From Periweissella cryptocerci (lineage in GTDB: Bacteria; Bacillota; Bacilli; Lactobacillales; Lactobacillaceae): DNA of 64,000 bases. Positions 36,122-45,292 of the stretch are shown here, piece after piece. Under the pieces are notes generated by a model, which saw only the letters and a list, made by a program, of their open reading frames with translations, ran no database searches and was not told the DNA's origin. The stretch covers positions 2,418,001 to 2,482,000 of the forward strand of contig NZ_CP037940.1 in assembly GCF_004358325.1 (NCBI RefSeq), in the 5' to 3' direction. Position 1 is the first letter of the stretch, and each line of letters begins with the position of its first letter. A program made the translations under genes and the position numbers.

Positions 36122-36162
36122 GCAAAGAAAAAAACATCTCACGTAGAGGTGTTTTTTCTTTG
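36122..36162. terminator. Bidirectional terminator after MFS gene
   Basis: GCAAAGAAAAAAACATCTC/GAGGTGTTTTTTCTTTG; T-runs on both strands allow it to serve the convergent NmrA-like gene too. Confidence 0.8.
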
Positions 36163-36309
36163 TATGTGAGAATTTGTTGTGTGTATTAAAAATTTTAATA
36201 GGCGCATTTACGCTGAATGCTTACAAGGCAAAATAGTTAAAACGAATAATATGAGTGAAAAAATGGTTTTAATAAATTAGATAAATATTAAGCAGGCAAC
36301 CGTATTTTA

Positions 36310-37203
36310 CTATTGTGCGTTATAAACTTGCACAAATTCTTTTGCAAAATCGGTCATTTTTACCTGGCCTAGAACGGGCATATGTTCATACAAATCTGCA
36401 TAGAATTTATCTGGTGTACGACCAGCTATATTCATTTGTAGAAATCCTTTTGCTCCCGCTTCAGTAAGACCACTTGCAATTAAGCCCGCTAATTGTTGCC
36501 CATCTGTAATTTCAACATATCTTAAATCAGGCATATCCAGCGCTTCAGCTAAAATTGGAACATACTCATCAGGAGTACTCATTTCGCTAACTACATAAAC
36601 AACATTGTGTCCAGCAGTTGGCTTTTTCATTGCAGATAGAACTACTGCAGCAATATCACTAGGCGCAACCCAAGCGTGTGGAATGTTAGAGGGAACGTTG
36701 CTTACAATCGTGTGGCTTGCTTTGATTGAAGGGATATTCGCATAAAGATTGCTGTAAAAGCCAACTGGTCGAATGAAGGTGACATCTACTCCATTGAGTT
36801 CAAGAAGTGCATTTTCAATGAAATGATAGATAGGCAAGGCGCCAACTTCTGGACCGTTTTGAGCCGCAATGCTACTTAAGTTCACAACATGTTTCACACC
36901 GCTATTTTGTACAGCATCACGAAAATTGTTACCAACTTGTTGGGCACGTTCAAACATGTTTCCTCGATTTTGAGAGCCACTAACGGAAAGCATTAAGTAA
37001 GCTAAGTCTGCTCCCGAAAAAGTATCTGTCAAGAAATCAACGTCCTCCATTGAACCGACAGCAGCTGTTGCCCCAAGTTTTTCTATTGCGGGTACACGTT
37101 CAGGACGTGTCGTGATGATCAATACATCATGTCCATCTGCGATTAATTTTGGAACAACAATTCGATTGATATTTCCGAGAGATCCTAGCATAGCAATTTT
37201 CAT
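36310..37203 (-). CDS. NmrA-like NAD(P)-binding protein (atypical SDR)
   Basis: 297 residues. The N-terminal Rossmann motif MKIAMLGSLGNINRIVVPKLIADGHDVLIITTRPE, and the GADLAYLML and VVNLSSIAAQNGPEVGALPIYHFIENALLELNGVDVTFIRPVGFYSNL segments, are typical of the NmrA/quinone-oxidoreductase-like group. It may be a redox sensor or a reductase; the family includes both. Divergent from a TetR gene with several palindromes between them, so the pair is probably a repressor and its target. Confidence 0.85.
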   Translation of the reverse strand: MKIAMLGSLGNINRIVVPKLIADGHDVLIITTRPERVPAIEKLGATAAVGSMEDVDFLTDTFSGADLAYLMLSVSGSQNRGNMFERAQQVGNNFRDAVQNSGVKHVVNLSSIAAQNGPEVGALPIYHFIENALLELNGVDVTFIRPVGFYSNLYANIPSIKASHTIVSNVPSNIPHAWVAPSDIAAVVLSAMKKPTAGHNVVYVVSEMSTPDEYVPILAEALDMPDLRYVEITDGQQLAGLIASGLTEAGAKGFLQMNIAGRTPDKFYADLYEHMPVLGQVKMTDFAKEFVQVYNAQ

Positions 37204-37226
37204 AGTAATTTGCCTTCTTTCTTTTA

Positions 37227-37306
37227 AAAGATATATCTATCTTTAATGATGATTAAAATATAACAGATAGGGTTATATTTTGTCAATAGGTATAGCTCTA
37301 TCTGTT
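37227..37306. promoter_or_regulatory. Cluster of palindromic operators between the NmrA-like and TetR genes
   Basis: Three overlapping palindromes: AAAGATA-TATC-TATCTTT (37227-37244), TATAAC-AGATAGG-GTTATA (37259-37277), and the arms AACAGATAG (37262-37270)/CTATCTGTT (37298-37306). The layout fits a TetR repressor controlling both divergent promoters. Confidence 0.6.
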
Positions 37307-37345
37307 TTAATTGTTTTTTGGCGTAATTTCACATAAAATGAAGAT

Positions 37346-37918
37346 ATGAAAATTAAAGATGAAGAAAAATATGAAAGAATCCTACAAGCTGCATCAGAAA
37401 TCATCGAGCGCGATGGCGTGGCGGCTATCTCAACCACAAAAGTCGCAAAACTTGCCGGCGTGCCACAATCAAATATTTATATTTATTTCAAAAACAAGGA
37501 GGATTTATTGGTCCAACTTTTCAAAAAAATTAGCGGTAGTTTGGGTAAGGGACAACGAGAAATTTTAGCTAGTAATTTAAGTTTAGAAGAAAAAATAAAA
37601 GCAACAATTAAAAACATGTATGATTTTTCAATCAAGAATCCTGACGCAATGGTAGTAATTGAGCAGGTTAAGCAATTACCTGAATTAACACCTTATTTTG
37701 CTGCCACATGGGGAAGCACTGAAAATCCTGTAATGGTCATGTTGCATCAAGCAATCGCGGAAAAAATTGTTCATAACATTCCGGATAATATCGCAATGGC
37801 AATCGTATTTACAACAATTAATCGGCAAGCACAAAGTATTAATGAGGGCGTCTATACGGAAAAAGAATTTGGATTTGATGAAGTTTACAATTTAATTTGG
37901 CGGATGTTTTCGAACTAG
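37346..37918 (+). CDS. TetR/AcrR family transcriptional regulator
   Basis: 190 residues. N-terminal helix-turn-helix at about 10-55 (RILQAASEIIERDGVAAISTTKVAKLAGVPQSNIYIYFKNKEDLL); variable C-terminal ligand domain. No strong ribosome site is visible before the ATG. Divergent from the NmrA-like gene, with palindromic operators in between; likely an autoregulated local repressor. Confidence 0.87.
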   Translation: MKIKDEEKYERILQAASEIIERDGVAAISTTKVAKLAGVPQSNIYIYFKNKEDLLVQLFKKISGSLGKGQREILASNLSLEEKIKATIKNMYDFSIKNPDAMVVIEQVKQLPELTPYFAATWGSTENPVMVMLHQAIAEKIVHNIPDNIAMAIVFTTINRQAQSINEGVYTEKEFGFDEVYNLIWRMFSN

Positions 37919-37981
37919 TAGGTTGAGGGTATAAAGCGGCGGCCTGAAAATAAACTTGTTAATTCGTACTTTAAGAAAAAT

Positions 37982-38025
37982 AAAATCCCGTCATTCACCG
38001 TAAAAAACGGATATGACGGGATTTT
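37982..38025. terminator. Bidirectional terminator between TetR and metallophosphoesterase genes
   Basis: 13-bp perfect arms AAAATCCCGTCAT/ATGACGGGATTTT between convergent genes. Confidence 0.85.
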
Positions 38026-38048
38026 GATATGCGAGAATGGTTAAGCAA

Positions 38049-39389
38049 TTAGGGAGTCATACCGGTTGATGACCAATTCAAGTTATCTTGACTCGAGAGA
38101 CTCACGCGCAAAATTTGACGTAATTCTGCATCAGGTATAGTCCGTAACAACGTAAGATCTTTTTTTGATTTGGAGGTTGTGCCAGCAAATGTGGCGACAT
38201 TAATCTGAGCAAAGGCATCTGCATAGGTAGCTTGTTTTTGTGGTGATAATTTTGCCGTTGCTGGACTAGTGGTTAACATGCGCTCAGCAAAACGGCGTCC
38301 AGACTGATACAAAGCAGCGTGATCAGTAGCGAGCATTTGTTTAGCTTTTGATGAACCATATTTAGCTGTCCATGTGGTCAGCAAATCAATTGGTTTGGCG
38401 TGATAGGCTAATTGGTGATTGTGATAATCATAGGTTAATTCGCCATAATAGTGTGGGGAGACGGGTAAGGCCCCTTGAGTTATGTCGGTTAATCCAGCTT
38501 GTGTCGTGATGCTTTGGGCGTGCATATGACCGGAGATTGTTAAGTGTACGCCGTATTCTCGCAATACTTTATCAAAAGTCTGGTAATTATTGACCGCAAA
38601 GTGACCAGCAAGATTGCCATGGACTAGAGCGCTATGGTGTAAGACGGGAATTATTGTTGCCCCGGCTTTTTTAGCAGCTTTTAAACTTGCGGTGATGTAA
38701 CGGCCGGTTGCTGGTTTAAAATAGCCATCATCTGCAGATTTTTGTAAAGCTTGATTATGGTCGTAGATATTTGAATCTAACATCAGGAACCAAAGCTTTT
38801 TTGCAGGCTTAACCAGATAAGAAAGACTGGCGGCGTCTTTAGTACTTGCTTGGGTGTAGCCGTCATTTTGGAAAATTGTCTGAAAGTCGGCTGGTGACAT
38901 TTGATCAGTGAGATTTGTTTTTGCGCCTTTAAATGAACGTGCTTGGGGGTTATTAATATCGTGATTACCTGGGATAACATATGTTTTGATGCCGGCCTTA
39001 CGTAATCGCGTCAGTTGGTTAGCGAGATATTGGGCGTTGCGAGCTTCACCATTACTAGTCAAGTCACCAGCAATGATGACAATCGCTGGTTTTGTTTGCA
39101 GTAACTGAGTGATGGTTGCTTGTAAAATTTGCGTATTATAATTAATATCCATACCAGCACTAGTATTTTCAAAAGTTTTCCAAGCGGTTCCGTTATCGTG
39201 AAGTTGCTCGGCGAGTACGTGCGTATCAGAAAGTACCGCGATTTTGATGTTTTGGTTAGCGTGGATTGGTGCTGTATTTAAGTATGAGGTGTGTTGATGA
39301 TATAAGGTTGCCCCGATGCCCGCAAGCACCAATAGTATGATACCAATGATTGGAACTAGTAGTTTTTTCATAATGCTAATTATACTCAT
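38049..39389 (-). CDS. Membrane-anchored metallophosphoesterase (calcineurin-like)
   Basis: 446 residues. A hydrophobic N-terminal anchor (LLVPIIGIILLVLAGIGATLY) places the enzyme outside the membrane. Metal-binding motifs follow in order: AVLSDTH (about residue 54), IIAGDLTSNGE (about 108), IPGNHD (about 141), VLHHSALVHG (about 248), and SGHMHAQS (about 284). Phosphatase or phosphodiesterase on an unknown substrate. No good ribosome site is seen; ATG at 39371 (MKKLLVP) is an equally likely start. The roughly 300 bp between this gene and obg hold no gene I can support. Confidence 0.88.
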   Translation of the reverse strand: MSIISIMKKLLVPIIGIILLVLAGIGATLYHQHTSYLNTAPIHANQNIKIAVLSDTHVLAEQLHDNGTAWKTFENTSAGMDINYNTQILQATITQLLQTKPAIVIIAGDLTSNGEARNAQYLANQLTRLRKAGIKTYVIPGNHDINNPQARSFKGAKTNLTDQMSPADFQTIFQNDGYTQASTKDAASLSYLVKPAKKLWFLMLDSNIYDHNQALQKSADDGYFKPATGRYITASLKAAKKAGATIIPVLHHSALVHGNLAGHFAVNNYQTFDKVLREYGVHLTISGHMHAQSITTQAGLTDITQGALPVSPHYYGELTYDYHNHQLAYHAKPIDLLTTWTAKYGSSKAKQMLATDHAALYQSGRRFAERMLTTSPATAKLSPQKQATYADAFAQINVATFAGTTSKSKKDLTLLRTIPDAELRQILRVSLSSQDNLNWSSTGMTP

Positions 39390-39706
39390 ATTGAATGTGA
39401 TGAGAAAGCAGTTTTCGGAATACGGCGTCGTTAAAAATAAGCAACAAGGGGATATTCACTCCTTAAGTGGCAAAATTGTTAAACAAGTATGGTTAATCGT
39501 GAGAAAACGTGTGTTGTGCTTTACTTGCAGTAAACACAGAGGTTATACTTATAGTTGGAATTTTGCACGTTGCACTCAGCGTTTGTGGATATGATGAGTG
39601 GTGTCTTTAACGGTTTTATTTCGTAGGCACAAGTATTTTTAATATGCATTTGTAAGTTGCCTAGTAATCAAAGTATTGAATGCAGGTAACTGATAAGGAG
39701 AAAACA

Positions 39707-41011
39707 ATGGCGTTTGTCGATCAAGTTAAAGTTGAAGTAAAAGCCGGAAGTGGTGGCGATGGTATCGTCTCATTCCGTCGTGAAAAGTTTGTTGATATGG
39801 GTGGTCCTTTCGGGGGTGACGGTGGTCGTGGTGGTTCAATTATCCTCCGCGTTGATGAAGGGCTACGGACTTTGATGGATTTCCGTTACAACCGTCACTT
39901 CCGCGCTGAACATGGTGATAAGGGTGGTACCAAGGGTATGACCGGCCGTTCAGCCAAAGACATGTATATCAAAGTCCCACAAGGAACTACAGTTTCTGAT
40001 GCTGATTCTGGTCAAGTGCTCGTTGATTTGACTGAAAACGGTGATGAATTTGTGATTGCGCGTGGTGGTCGTGGTGGTCGTGGTAATATTCACTTCGCGA
40101 CACCTGCCAATCCTGCACCAGAACTTGCCGAAAATGGTGAACCTGGTCAAGTACGTAACATTAAATTAGAATTGAAAGTTCTGGCCGACGTTGGTTTGGT
40201 TGGTTTCCCATCTGTTGGTAAATCAACATTGCTCTCAATCGTAACCTCTGCTAAGCCTAAGATTGCTGAATATCACTTTACGACCTTGGTTCCTAACTTG
40301 GGAATGGTACGTTTGGATGATGGTCGCGACTTTGTTATGGCCGATTTACCTGGTTTGATTGAAGGTGCGTCTACTGGGGTTGGACTTGGGATTCAGTTTT
40401 TGCGTCACGTCGAACGGACGCGGGTTATCTTGCACGTGATTGATATGAGTGGGATTGAAGAAACTGACCCATATGAAAACTACGTTAAGATTAATGAAGA
40501 ATTGAAAAATTATGATCCATCAATTCTTGATCGCCCACAAATTGTGGTGCCTTCAAAGATGGATATGCCAGATGCTGAAGAAAACTTGAAGAAGTTTGAA
40601 GACCGCTTGGATGAAGATCCATATTTGGCAGAACGCCCATTAGTGATGCCAATATCTGCATTGACACGTCAAGGTTTAACACCATTGTTGGCAACGACGG
40701 CGGACTTACTCGACGTAACACCTGAATTCCCAATGAAGGGGATTGACGCTGATGTTGAAGATGCTATGTATGAACTTGATGAGGACGAACCAGCCTTCAC
40801 AATTTCAACTGGTCAATATGGCGAATGGGTCTTGAGTGGTGAAAAGATTGAAAAACTTTACCGCATGACTAACACAACCACGGATGAAAGCTTGATGCGT
40901 TTTGCGCGTCAACTTCGTGGAATGGGTGTTGATGATGCCTTGCGTGAAGCTGGAGCACAAAACGGGGACGAAGTCTTGATTGTCGACTTCCGCTTTGAAT
41001 TCTCAGATTAA
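39707..41011 (+). CDS. obg: GTPase Obg (CgtA)
   Basis: Ribosome-associated GTPase for 50S assembly and stress control. It is 434 residues: glycine-rich Obg fold at 1-158, G domain with [11 protein letters not shown] (G1, about 168), DLPGLIEGA (G3, about 215), and a C-terminal OCT domain ([25 protein letters not shown]). ATG at 39707 is chosen because AAGGAG lies just upstream; an ATG 27 nt earlier has no ribosome site. Terminator at 41021. Confidence 0.96.
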   Translation: MAFVDQVKVEVKAGSGGDGIVSFRREKFVDMGGPFGGDGGRGGSIILRVDEGLRTLMDFRYNRHFRAEHGDKGGTKGMTGRSAKDMYIKVPQGTTVSDADSGQVLVDLTENGDEFVIARGGRGGRGNIHFATPANPAPELAENGEPGQVRNIKLELKVLADVGLVGFPSVGKSTLLSIVTSAKPKIAEYHFTTLVPNLGMVRLDDGRDFVMADLPGLIEGASTGVGLGIQFLRHVERTRVILHVIDMSGIEETDPYENYVKINEELKNYDPSILDRPQIVVPSKMDMPDAEENLKKFEDRLDEDPYLAERPLVMPISALTRQGLTPLLATTADLLDVTPEFPMKGIDADVEDAMYELDEDEPAFTISTGQYGEWVLSGEKIEKLYRMTNTTTDESLMRFARQLRGMGVDDALREAGAQNGDEVLIVDFRFEFSD

Positions 41012-41020
41012 ATATTTAAT

Positions 41021-41057
41021 GCAGCACTTTCAGTTTTTCTGGAGGTGCTGTTTTTTT
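41021..41057 (+). terminator. Terminator after obg
   Basis: GCAGCACtt/aggTGCTG stem followed by seven T. Confidence 0.75.
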
Positions 41058-41088
41058 GTTTTTACTTATTTGACTTATAAGAAAGTAT

Positions 41089-41276
41089 GGCTCTGTTCCG
41101 TCTGACGCGGGATTGAATAAACTTGGTCACTTCGTTAGTTAGGAATAATGTAACTAGCGAAAACAGTTACCGACCACAGGCCGTAGTAGCATGGAAAAAA
41201 GCTGAGAACCATTAGAGCCCCAGTAATTCGATGATTGAAAAGTGCGGAAACGACAATCCCACGCTAGAATAAATAG
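41089..41276 (+). repeat. Structured intergenic repeat, form A, short copy (about 188 bp)
   Basis: Both termini of form A are present (GGCTCTGTTCCGTCTGACGCGGGATT; CAATCCCACGCTAGAATAAATAG). The interior from the first stem arm to CACTTCGTTAGTTAGG is deleted, so only the ends and the right-hand 150 bp remain. Its survival suggests that the ends are the mobile unit. Confidence 0.75.
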
Positions 41277-41356
41277 CCATTTTTTGATTTATAATAAAGT
41301 ATCGATTTGAGCACAGCCCAATCTTGTGGGGGCATTGATATTGAACAATTTTAAAT

Positions 41357-41412
41357 AATAAAGGACTCCAAGTCCGTTAGATTATGGCTAACGTTCCGGG
41401 AGTCCTTTATTT
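41357..41412. terminator. Long hairpin downstream of the YisL-family gene
   Basis: AAATAATAAAGGACTCC/GGGAGTCCTTTATTT with an inner GTTAG/CTAAC stem; symmetric, so it can end the minus-strand gene at 41460. Confidence 0.7.
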
Positions 41413-41459
41413 GGAATTTTAGGTAAATTTTGAGTCGCGGATATAGGTGCTAAAAGTTA

Positions 41460-41810
41460 TTAAACGCCGAAATGCAATAAAAAGCCAACTGCAAAAACAG
41501 CGACGAACAGGACGAGAATGAGAATCAATAGGCGCCAGCTGACTTTAATTTGGGCTTTGTAAGCGGCGAGAACTTCTAGGCCACCAACTAGGGCAATCGC
41601 TAAAATTATTTTGAGCGTCGCTAGGAACCAGTGGTGTGGGAAAGCATCGAAAGCCAGCAGACCACCAGTAACAAAAAGGACTAAGTAGAGCGCGCGGTTG
41701 ACAGTTACCAAAACTTTGAGGCGTTTATTTGTACGCGCAAAAATAATGAGGATGGAGACAACTAATAGTAACATTGCGCAGATTAAATGGAGTAAGAGAG
41801 TTATTGGCAT
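41460..41810 (-). CDS. DUF1516 (YisL) family membrane protein
   Basis: 116 residues with four predicted helices (ITLLLHLICAMLLLVVSILIIF, ALYLVLFVTGGLLAF, TLKIILAIALVGGLEVL, LLILILVLFVAVFAVGFLL). This layout and length match the YisL family of unknown function. Start at MPITLLL (41810) because AAAGG lies upstream; a longer frame adds nine unlikely residues. Confidence 0.8.
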   Translation of the reverse strand: MPITLLLHLICAMLLLVVSILIIFARTNKRLKVLVTVNRALYLVLFVTGGLLAFDAFPHHWFLATLKIILAIALVGGLEVLAAYKAQIKVSWRLLILILVLFVAVFAVGFLLHFGV

Positions 41811-42076
41811 GGGAAAATCCTTTCTTAATATTTTCAATTATTATATCATACCACCTAATTAGATTTTCAAAGACGCAGTTGAATTGTGAGCCAGAGGCCT
41901 AGGTAGTTAAGCCAAATGATAAATAAAATTGTCGCTAATTCAACAGATGTTTTTCGACAATGAAAATGCGAAAAGACGGTTGATTTATAAATTTGGCTTT
42001 GTTAATATATACCGATGGTTCATCGGACGTTGGCAAAAAGTTAAATATAAAAAAGTTTAATTCGAGGTAGAAAAGC

Positions 42077-42373
42077 ATGGTAGTTGCAACAGAAGAAGTT
42101 GAAAATAACTCAGGATTCAATATTGGTGACTTGGTTCAGGCAAAGAAATTTGCAAACCTGGAACATGATTTTGAAGGAACCGTTGAAAAAATATATGATC
42201 ACGCACTACTAGTGGTGATTACTGAGAATGATCCAGAAGATCAATCTACTGTTAATGAATATAATCACCGGGCCATCATCCGGATGAGTGAAACAGAAGT
42301 ATTGATTCCAGCACCGGAACCAGAGCCAGTTGCCACTGATGAAGCTGCGGATGTAGTGGCTGACGGTGAGTAG
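42077..42373 (+). CDS. Small cytosolic protein, DUF2187-like
   Basis: 98 residues. The central FNIGDLVQAKKFANLEHDFEGTVEKIYDHALLVVI resembles a KOW/SH3-like barrel as in DUF2187 proteins; the tail is acidic and Pro-rich (PAPEPEPVATDEA). GAGG lies upstream of the ATG. Function unknown; family assignment is by eye and uncertain. Confidence 0.6.
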   Translation: MVVATEEVENNSGFNIGDLVQAKKFANLEHDFEGTVEKIYDHALLVVITENDPEDQSTVNEYNHRAIIRMSETEVLIPAPEPEPVATDEAADVVADGE

Positions 42374-42468
42374 ATTTATTTCATTTTTTTGGAAATTTCA
42401 TTAAAAATAAGATTAAACAGATTAATTATTGCAAATTCGCGAGAATCGTATATAATTAATCTTGTATT

Positions 42469-42539
42469 GCGAAGTTAGTTTAGTGGTAAAATAACAGCTT
42501 CCCAAGCTGTGGTCGCGGGTCCGATTCCCGTACTTCGCT
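42469..42539 (+). tRNA. tRNA-Gly (anticodon CCC)
   Basis: Cloverleaf: acceptor GCGAAGT/ACTTCGC, anticodon stem ACAGC/GCTGT with loop TTCCCAA (anticodon CCC), T arm CGGG-TCCGATT-CCCG, discriminator T. CCA is not encoded. A TATAAT box lies about 20 nt upstream. The argS T-box starts about 30 nt downstream. Confidence 0.93.
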
Positions 42540-42567
42540 TTTCAGACTAATAAAGTCATTCAATTTA

Positions 42568-42748
42568 AGGATAACAATCAGCGTTCGCTCAGCAAGTTTG
42601 GGGTGTTGTGAGCCAGACCGAATTAGATTGTTGGCGCGTTAATTGATAATAATTGCATATCTAATGAGTGGAATTTATTTCAATTAGAGTGGTACCACGG
42701 GTAAAAACTCGTCTCTTGCAGTAAAATGTGAGTGACGAGTTTTTTTGT
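42568..42748 (+). ncRNA. T-box leader of argS
   Basis: The conserved T-box AGAGTGGTACCACGG is at 42686-42700, followed by terminator AACTCGTC/GACGAGTT with seven T. Stem I base AACAATC/GATTGTT encloses a loop holding AGACCGA, which contains Arg codons CGA and AGA, consistent with regulation by tRNA-Arg. Confidence 0.9.
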
Positions 42749-42855
42749 TTCTTTGAATTATGAATGAATTTGTTACGACTGGGATGGATTAGTCTGAATT
42801 AACAATTATTGTGATTACTAAAATGAAATAAACAGCAGATAGGGAGATAGCCAAA

Positions 42856-44547
42856 ATGGATAACAAGACACAAGTAGCTAACGCAATCGCCGCAGTATTG
42901 GGCGACCAATTGAGCTTCGATGATATCATTGTCAAAATTGAAGTACCAAAGACCTCAGATTTGGGTGATTTAGCTTTTCCAACATTTATGTTGGCGAAGA
43001 CAATGCACAAGGCACCCCAACAAATCGCCGCAGGTATTGTTGAAGAAATCAACAAAGATGGCTTTGAAAAAGTTGTTGCAATGGGGCCTTATGTTAACTT
43101 CTTCTTAGACAAACAAGTTGTTGGTGCCAACATCTTGAATGAAGTTTTGTCAGCAGGGGCCGACTACGGTAACAATGAAGATGGGAACCATGGTAACGTG
43201 CCAATTGACATGTCATCACCTAACATCGCTAAGCCAATGTCAATGGGGCACTTGCGTTCAACAGTTATTGGGAATGCCTTAGCTAACATTTTGACGAAGA
43301 ACGGGTATAACCCAATCAAGATTAACCACTTGGGTGACTGGGGTACACAATTTGGTAAGTTGATGGTTGCTTACAAAATGTGGGGATCTGAAGAAGCAGT
43401 TAAAAAAGACCCAATTAACACGTTGGTTAAGTACTACGTGCGTTTCCACGAAGAAGCTAAGGAAAAACCTGAAATGGACGATGAAGGTCGTGCATGGTTT
43501 AAGAAGCTTGAAGACGGGGATGCGGAAGCACAAGAACTCTGGAAATGGTTCCGTGATGAATCATTGAAGGAATTTTTGACGCTCTACGATGAACTTGAAA
43601 TTACTTTTGACTCATTCAATGGTGAAGCATTCTACAACGATAAGATGGATGCAGTTATCGATACTTTGAATGAAAAGCAACTCTTGGTTGAATCACAAGG
43701 TGCCCAAATTGTTGACTTGGAAAAGTACAACTTACCAGTGGCAATGATTAAGCGGACTGATGGCGCTACTTTGTACATGACCCGTGATTTGGCAGCCGCC
43801 ATTTACCGGAAGAACGAATACAACTTTGTGAAGAGCTTGTATGTCGTTGGTGGTGAACAACGTGAACACTTCCAACAAATGAAAGCAATCTTGAAGGAAA
43901 TGGGATACGCCTGGTCTGATGACATTGAACACATCCCATTTGGTTTGATTACGGTTGATGGTAAGAAACTTTCAACTCGTTCAGGTCGGATTATTTTACT
44001 TCAAGACGTGTTGGATGATGCCGTTAAGTTGGCAGGTCAACAAATCGAAGAAAAGAACCCTGATCTTGCTAATAAGGAACAAGTTGCCCGCGAAGTCGGA
44101 ATTGGCGCCGTGGTCTTCCATGACTTGAAGAATGAACGTTTGAACAACTTCGACTTTAGCTTGGCTGAAGTGGTGCGTTTTGAAGGTGATACTGGTCCAT
44201 ACGTCCAATACTCACACGCACGTGCCCAATCAATCTTGCGTAAGGCAGGGAACCCAGATCTTGCCGGCGTTGACTTGAAAATTTCTGATGAAGCTGCTTG
44301 GGATACTTTGAAGGCCTTGGCTGACTTCCCAGCAACTGTTCGTCGTGCGTTACGCGACCGCGAACCATCAATCATTGCCAAGTATGCTTTGAACTTGTCT
44401 CGTGCTTACAACAAGTACTACGCTAACTCAAAGATTTTGACTGATGATACTGAAAAGCCAGCTCGTTTAGCACTCGTTAAGTCAGTTGCGACTGTCTTAG
44501 CTGAAAGCCTGCGTTTGCTTGGCGTACATGCACCAAACGAAATGTAA
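42856..44547 (+). CDS. argS: Arginyl-tRNA synthetase
   Basis: Charges tRNA-Arg. It is 563 residues, of family length. An N-terminal Arg-S additional domain (1-100), then HIGH-type motif SPNIAKPMSMGHLRSTVIGNAL (about residue 118), MTRDLAAAIYR (about 310), the KMSKS-equivalent DGKKLSTRSGRIILL (about 370), and a C-terminal anticodon-binding DALR domain (SRAYNKYYANSKIL). Preceded by its T-box; followed by a terminator. Confidence 0.97.
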   Translation: MDNKTQVANAIAAVLGDQLSFDDIIVKIEVPKTSDLGDLAFPTFMLAKTMHKAPQQIAAGIVEEINKDGFEKVVAMGPYVNFFLDKQVVGANILNEVLSAGADYGNNEDGNHGNVPIDMSSPNIAKPMSMGHLRSTVIGNALANILTKNGYNPIKINHLGDWGTQFGKLMVAYKMWGSEEAVKKDPINTLVKYYVRFHEEAKEKPEMDDEGRAWFKKLEDGDAEAQELWKWFRDESLKEFLTLYDELEITFDSFNGEAFYNDKMDAVIDTLNEKQLLVESQGAQIVDLEKYNLPVAMIKRTDGATLYMTRDLAAAIYRKNEYNFVKSLYVVGGEQREHFQQMKAILKEMGYAWSDDIEHIPFGLITVDGKKLSTRSGRIILLQDVLDDAVKLAGQQIEEKNPDLANKEQVAREVGIGAVVFHDLKNERLNNFDFSLAEVVRFEGDTGPYVQYSHARAQSILRKAGNPDLAGVDLKISDEAAWDTLKALADFPATVRRALRDREPSIIAKYALNLSRAYNKYYANSKILTDDTEKPARLALVKSVATVLAESLRLLGVHAPNEM

Positions 44548-44557
44548 TTTATTGGAG

Positions 44558-44585
44558 AACCGCGATGTAGAAGTCGCGGTTTTTT
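44558..44585 (+). terminator. Terminator after argS
   Basis: AACCGCGA/TCGCGGTT stem followed by TTTTT. Confidence 0.9.
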
Positions 44586-44592
44586 GTGATGT

Positions 44593-44681
44593 TCTCAAAC
44601 TATTGCCTAGGGTATATTCCGTGGTACGTGAGTATTCTTAAATAAAAGTACAGAAATGAGAATCCCACGCTAGAATAAATG
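44593..44681 (+). repeat. Solo right end of the structured repeat family (form C, copy 2)
   Basis: Matches 22897-22985 along about 90 bp (TATATTCCGTGGTACGTGAGTATTCTTAA) and ends in AATCCCACGCTAGAATAAATGG. Like copy 1, it sits a few bases after a terminator. Confidence 0.65.
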
Positions 44682-44930
44682 GAGATATTCTAGAGATTTT
44701 CTGATGAGTTTTAGGAAATACCAACACTCAATAGCTAAGGACTTCTTAAGTACGCGATAGTTGTATTTATGCAGATAATAGTATATGGTTACGTTAATTG
44801 GTATAATTTGGGGCTATTTTTACCAAGGGATAAATTGTTTTAGTAACTTACGATATCCATAGAATATGTATGGACTCGGGGTGGGTTGATTTTTGGCTCA
44901 TTCTTGCAGACAGAAATTGAGGGGAAAACA

Positions 44931-45260
44931 ATGGTACCAGACATTTCATCATCATTAGCAAACTTAGTTAATACAACACAACATCACTACGCACATATTG
45001 CTGCGGGACATGATTTTATCCGGGCATGGGCGATTCAATTTGAATTAGTGTATACCGATTTTCGGGAAGTAATTCGGGATTTACCCGCAGATCAAGTACC
45101 AGCGTTCACCCAAGCGTATCAAGCAGTTTTCTCATATGAATGGGAATTTGTCGCTGGTGGGTTAGCTGGCTTTCAAGCAAAATATCCAACAAAAGCTGAT
45201 TTGGAAAGTTACAAAAAAGCGGTTGATGATTTAGTGGAGCTTGCAGAAAAACTCCAGTAA
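44931..45260 (+). CDS. Hypothetical protein
   Basis: 109 residues, predicted all-helical and cytosolic, Ala/Gln/Tyr-rich (HHYAHIAAGHDFIRAWAIQFELVYTDFREVI). No family recognised. Start at MVPDISSS because GAGGGGAA lies upstream; an earlier in-frame start adds 15 residues without a ribosome site. The alpha/beta hydrolase gene follows 32 nt later, so the two may be cotranscribed. Confidence 0.65.
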   Translation: MVPDISSSLANLVNTTQHHYAHIAAGHDFIRAWAIQFELVYTDFREVIRDLPADQVPAFTQAYQAVFSYEWEFVAGGLAGFQAKYPTKADLESYKKAVDDLVELAEKLQ

Positions 45261-45292
45261 AGTTAATCGGATTGTATTAAAGGGGGGGCTAT

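Noticed and set aside
39316..39594. 92-codon plus-strand frame overlapping the metallophosphoesterase start
   Set aside because: Antisense to the membrane-anchor coding sequence in its first part, no ribosome site, and no recognisable features; treated as chance.
39950..40150. Thr-rich minus-strand frame opposite obg
   Set aside because: The poly-Thr stretch is the antisense image of the glycine-rich Obg fold; not a gene.
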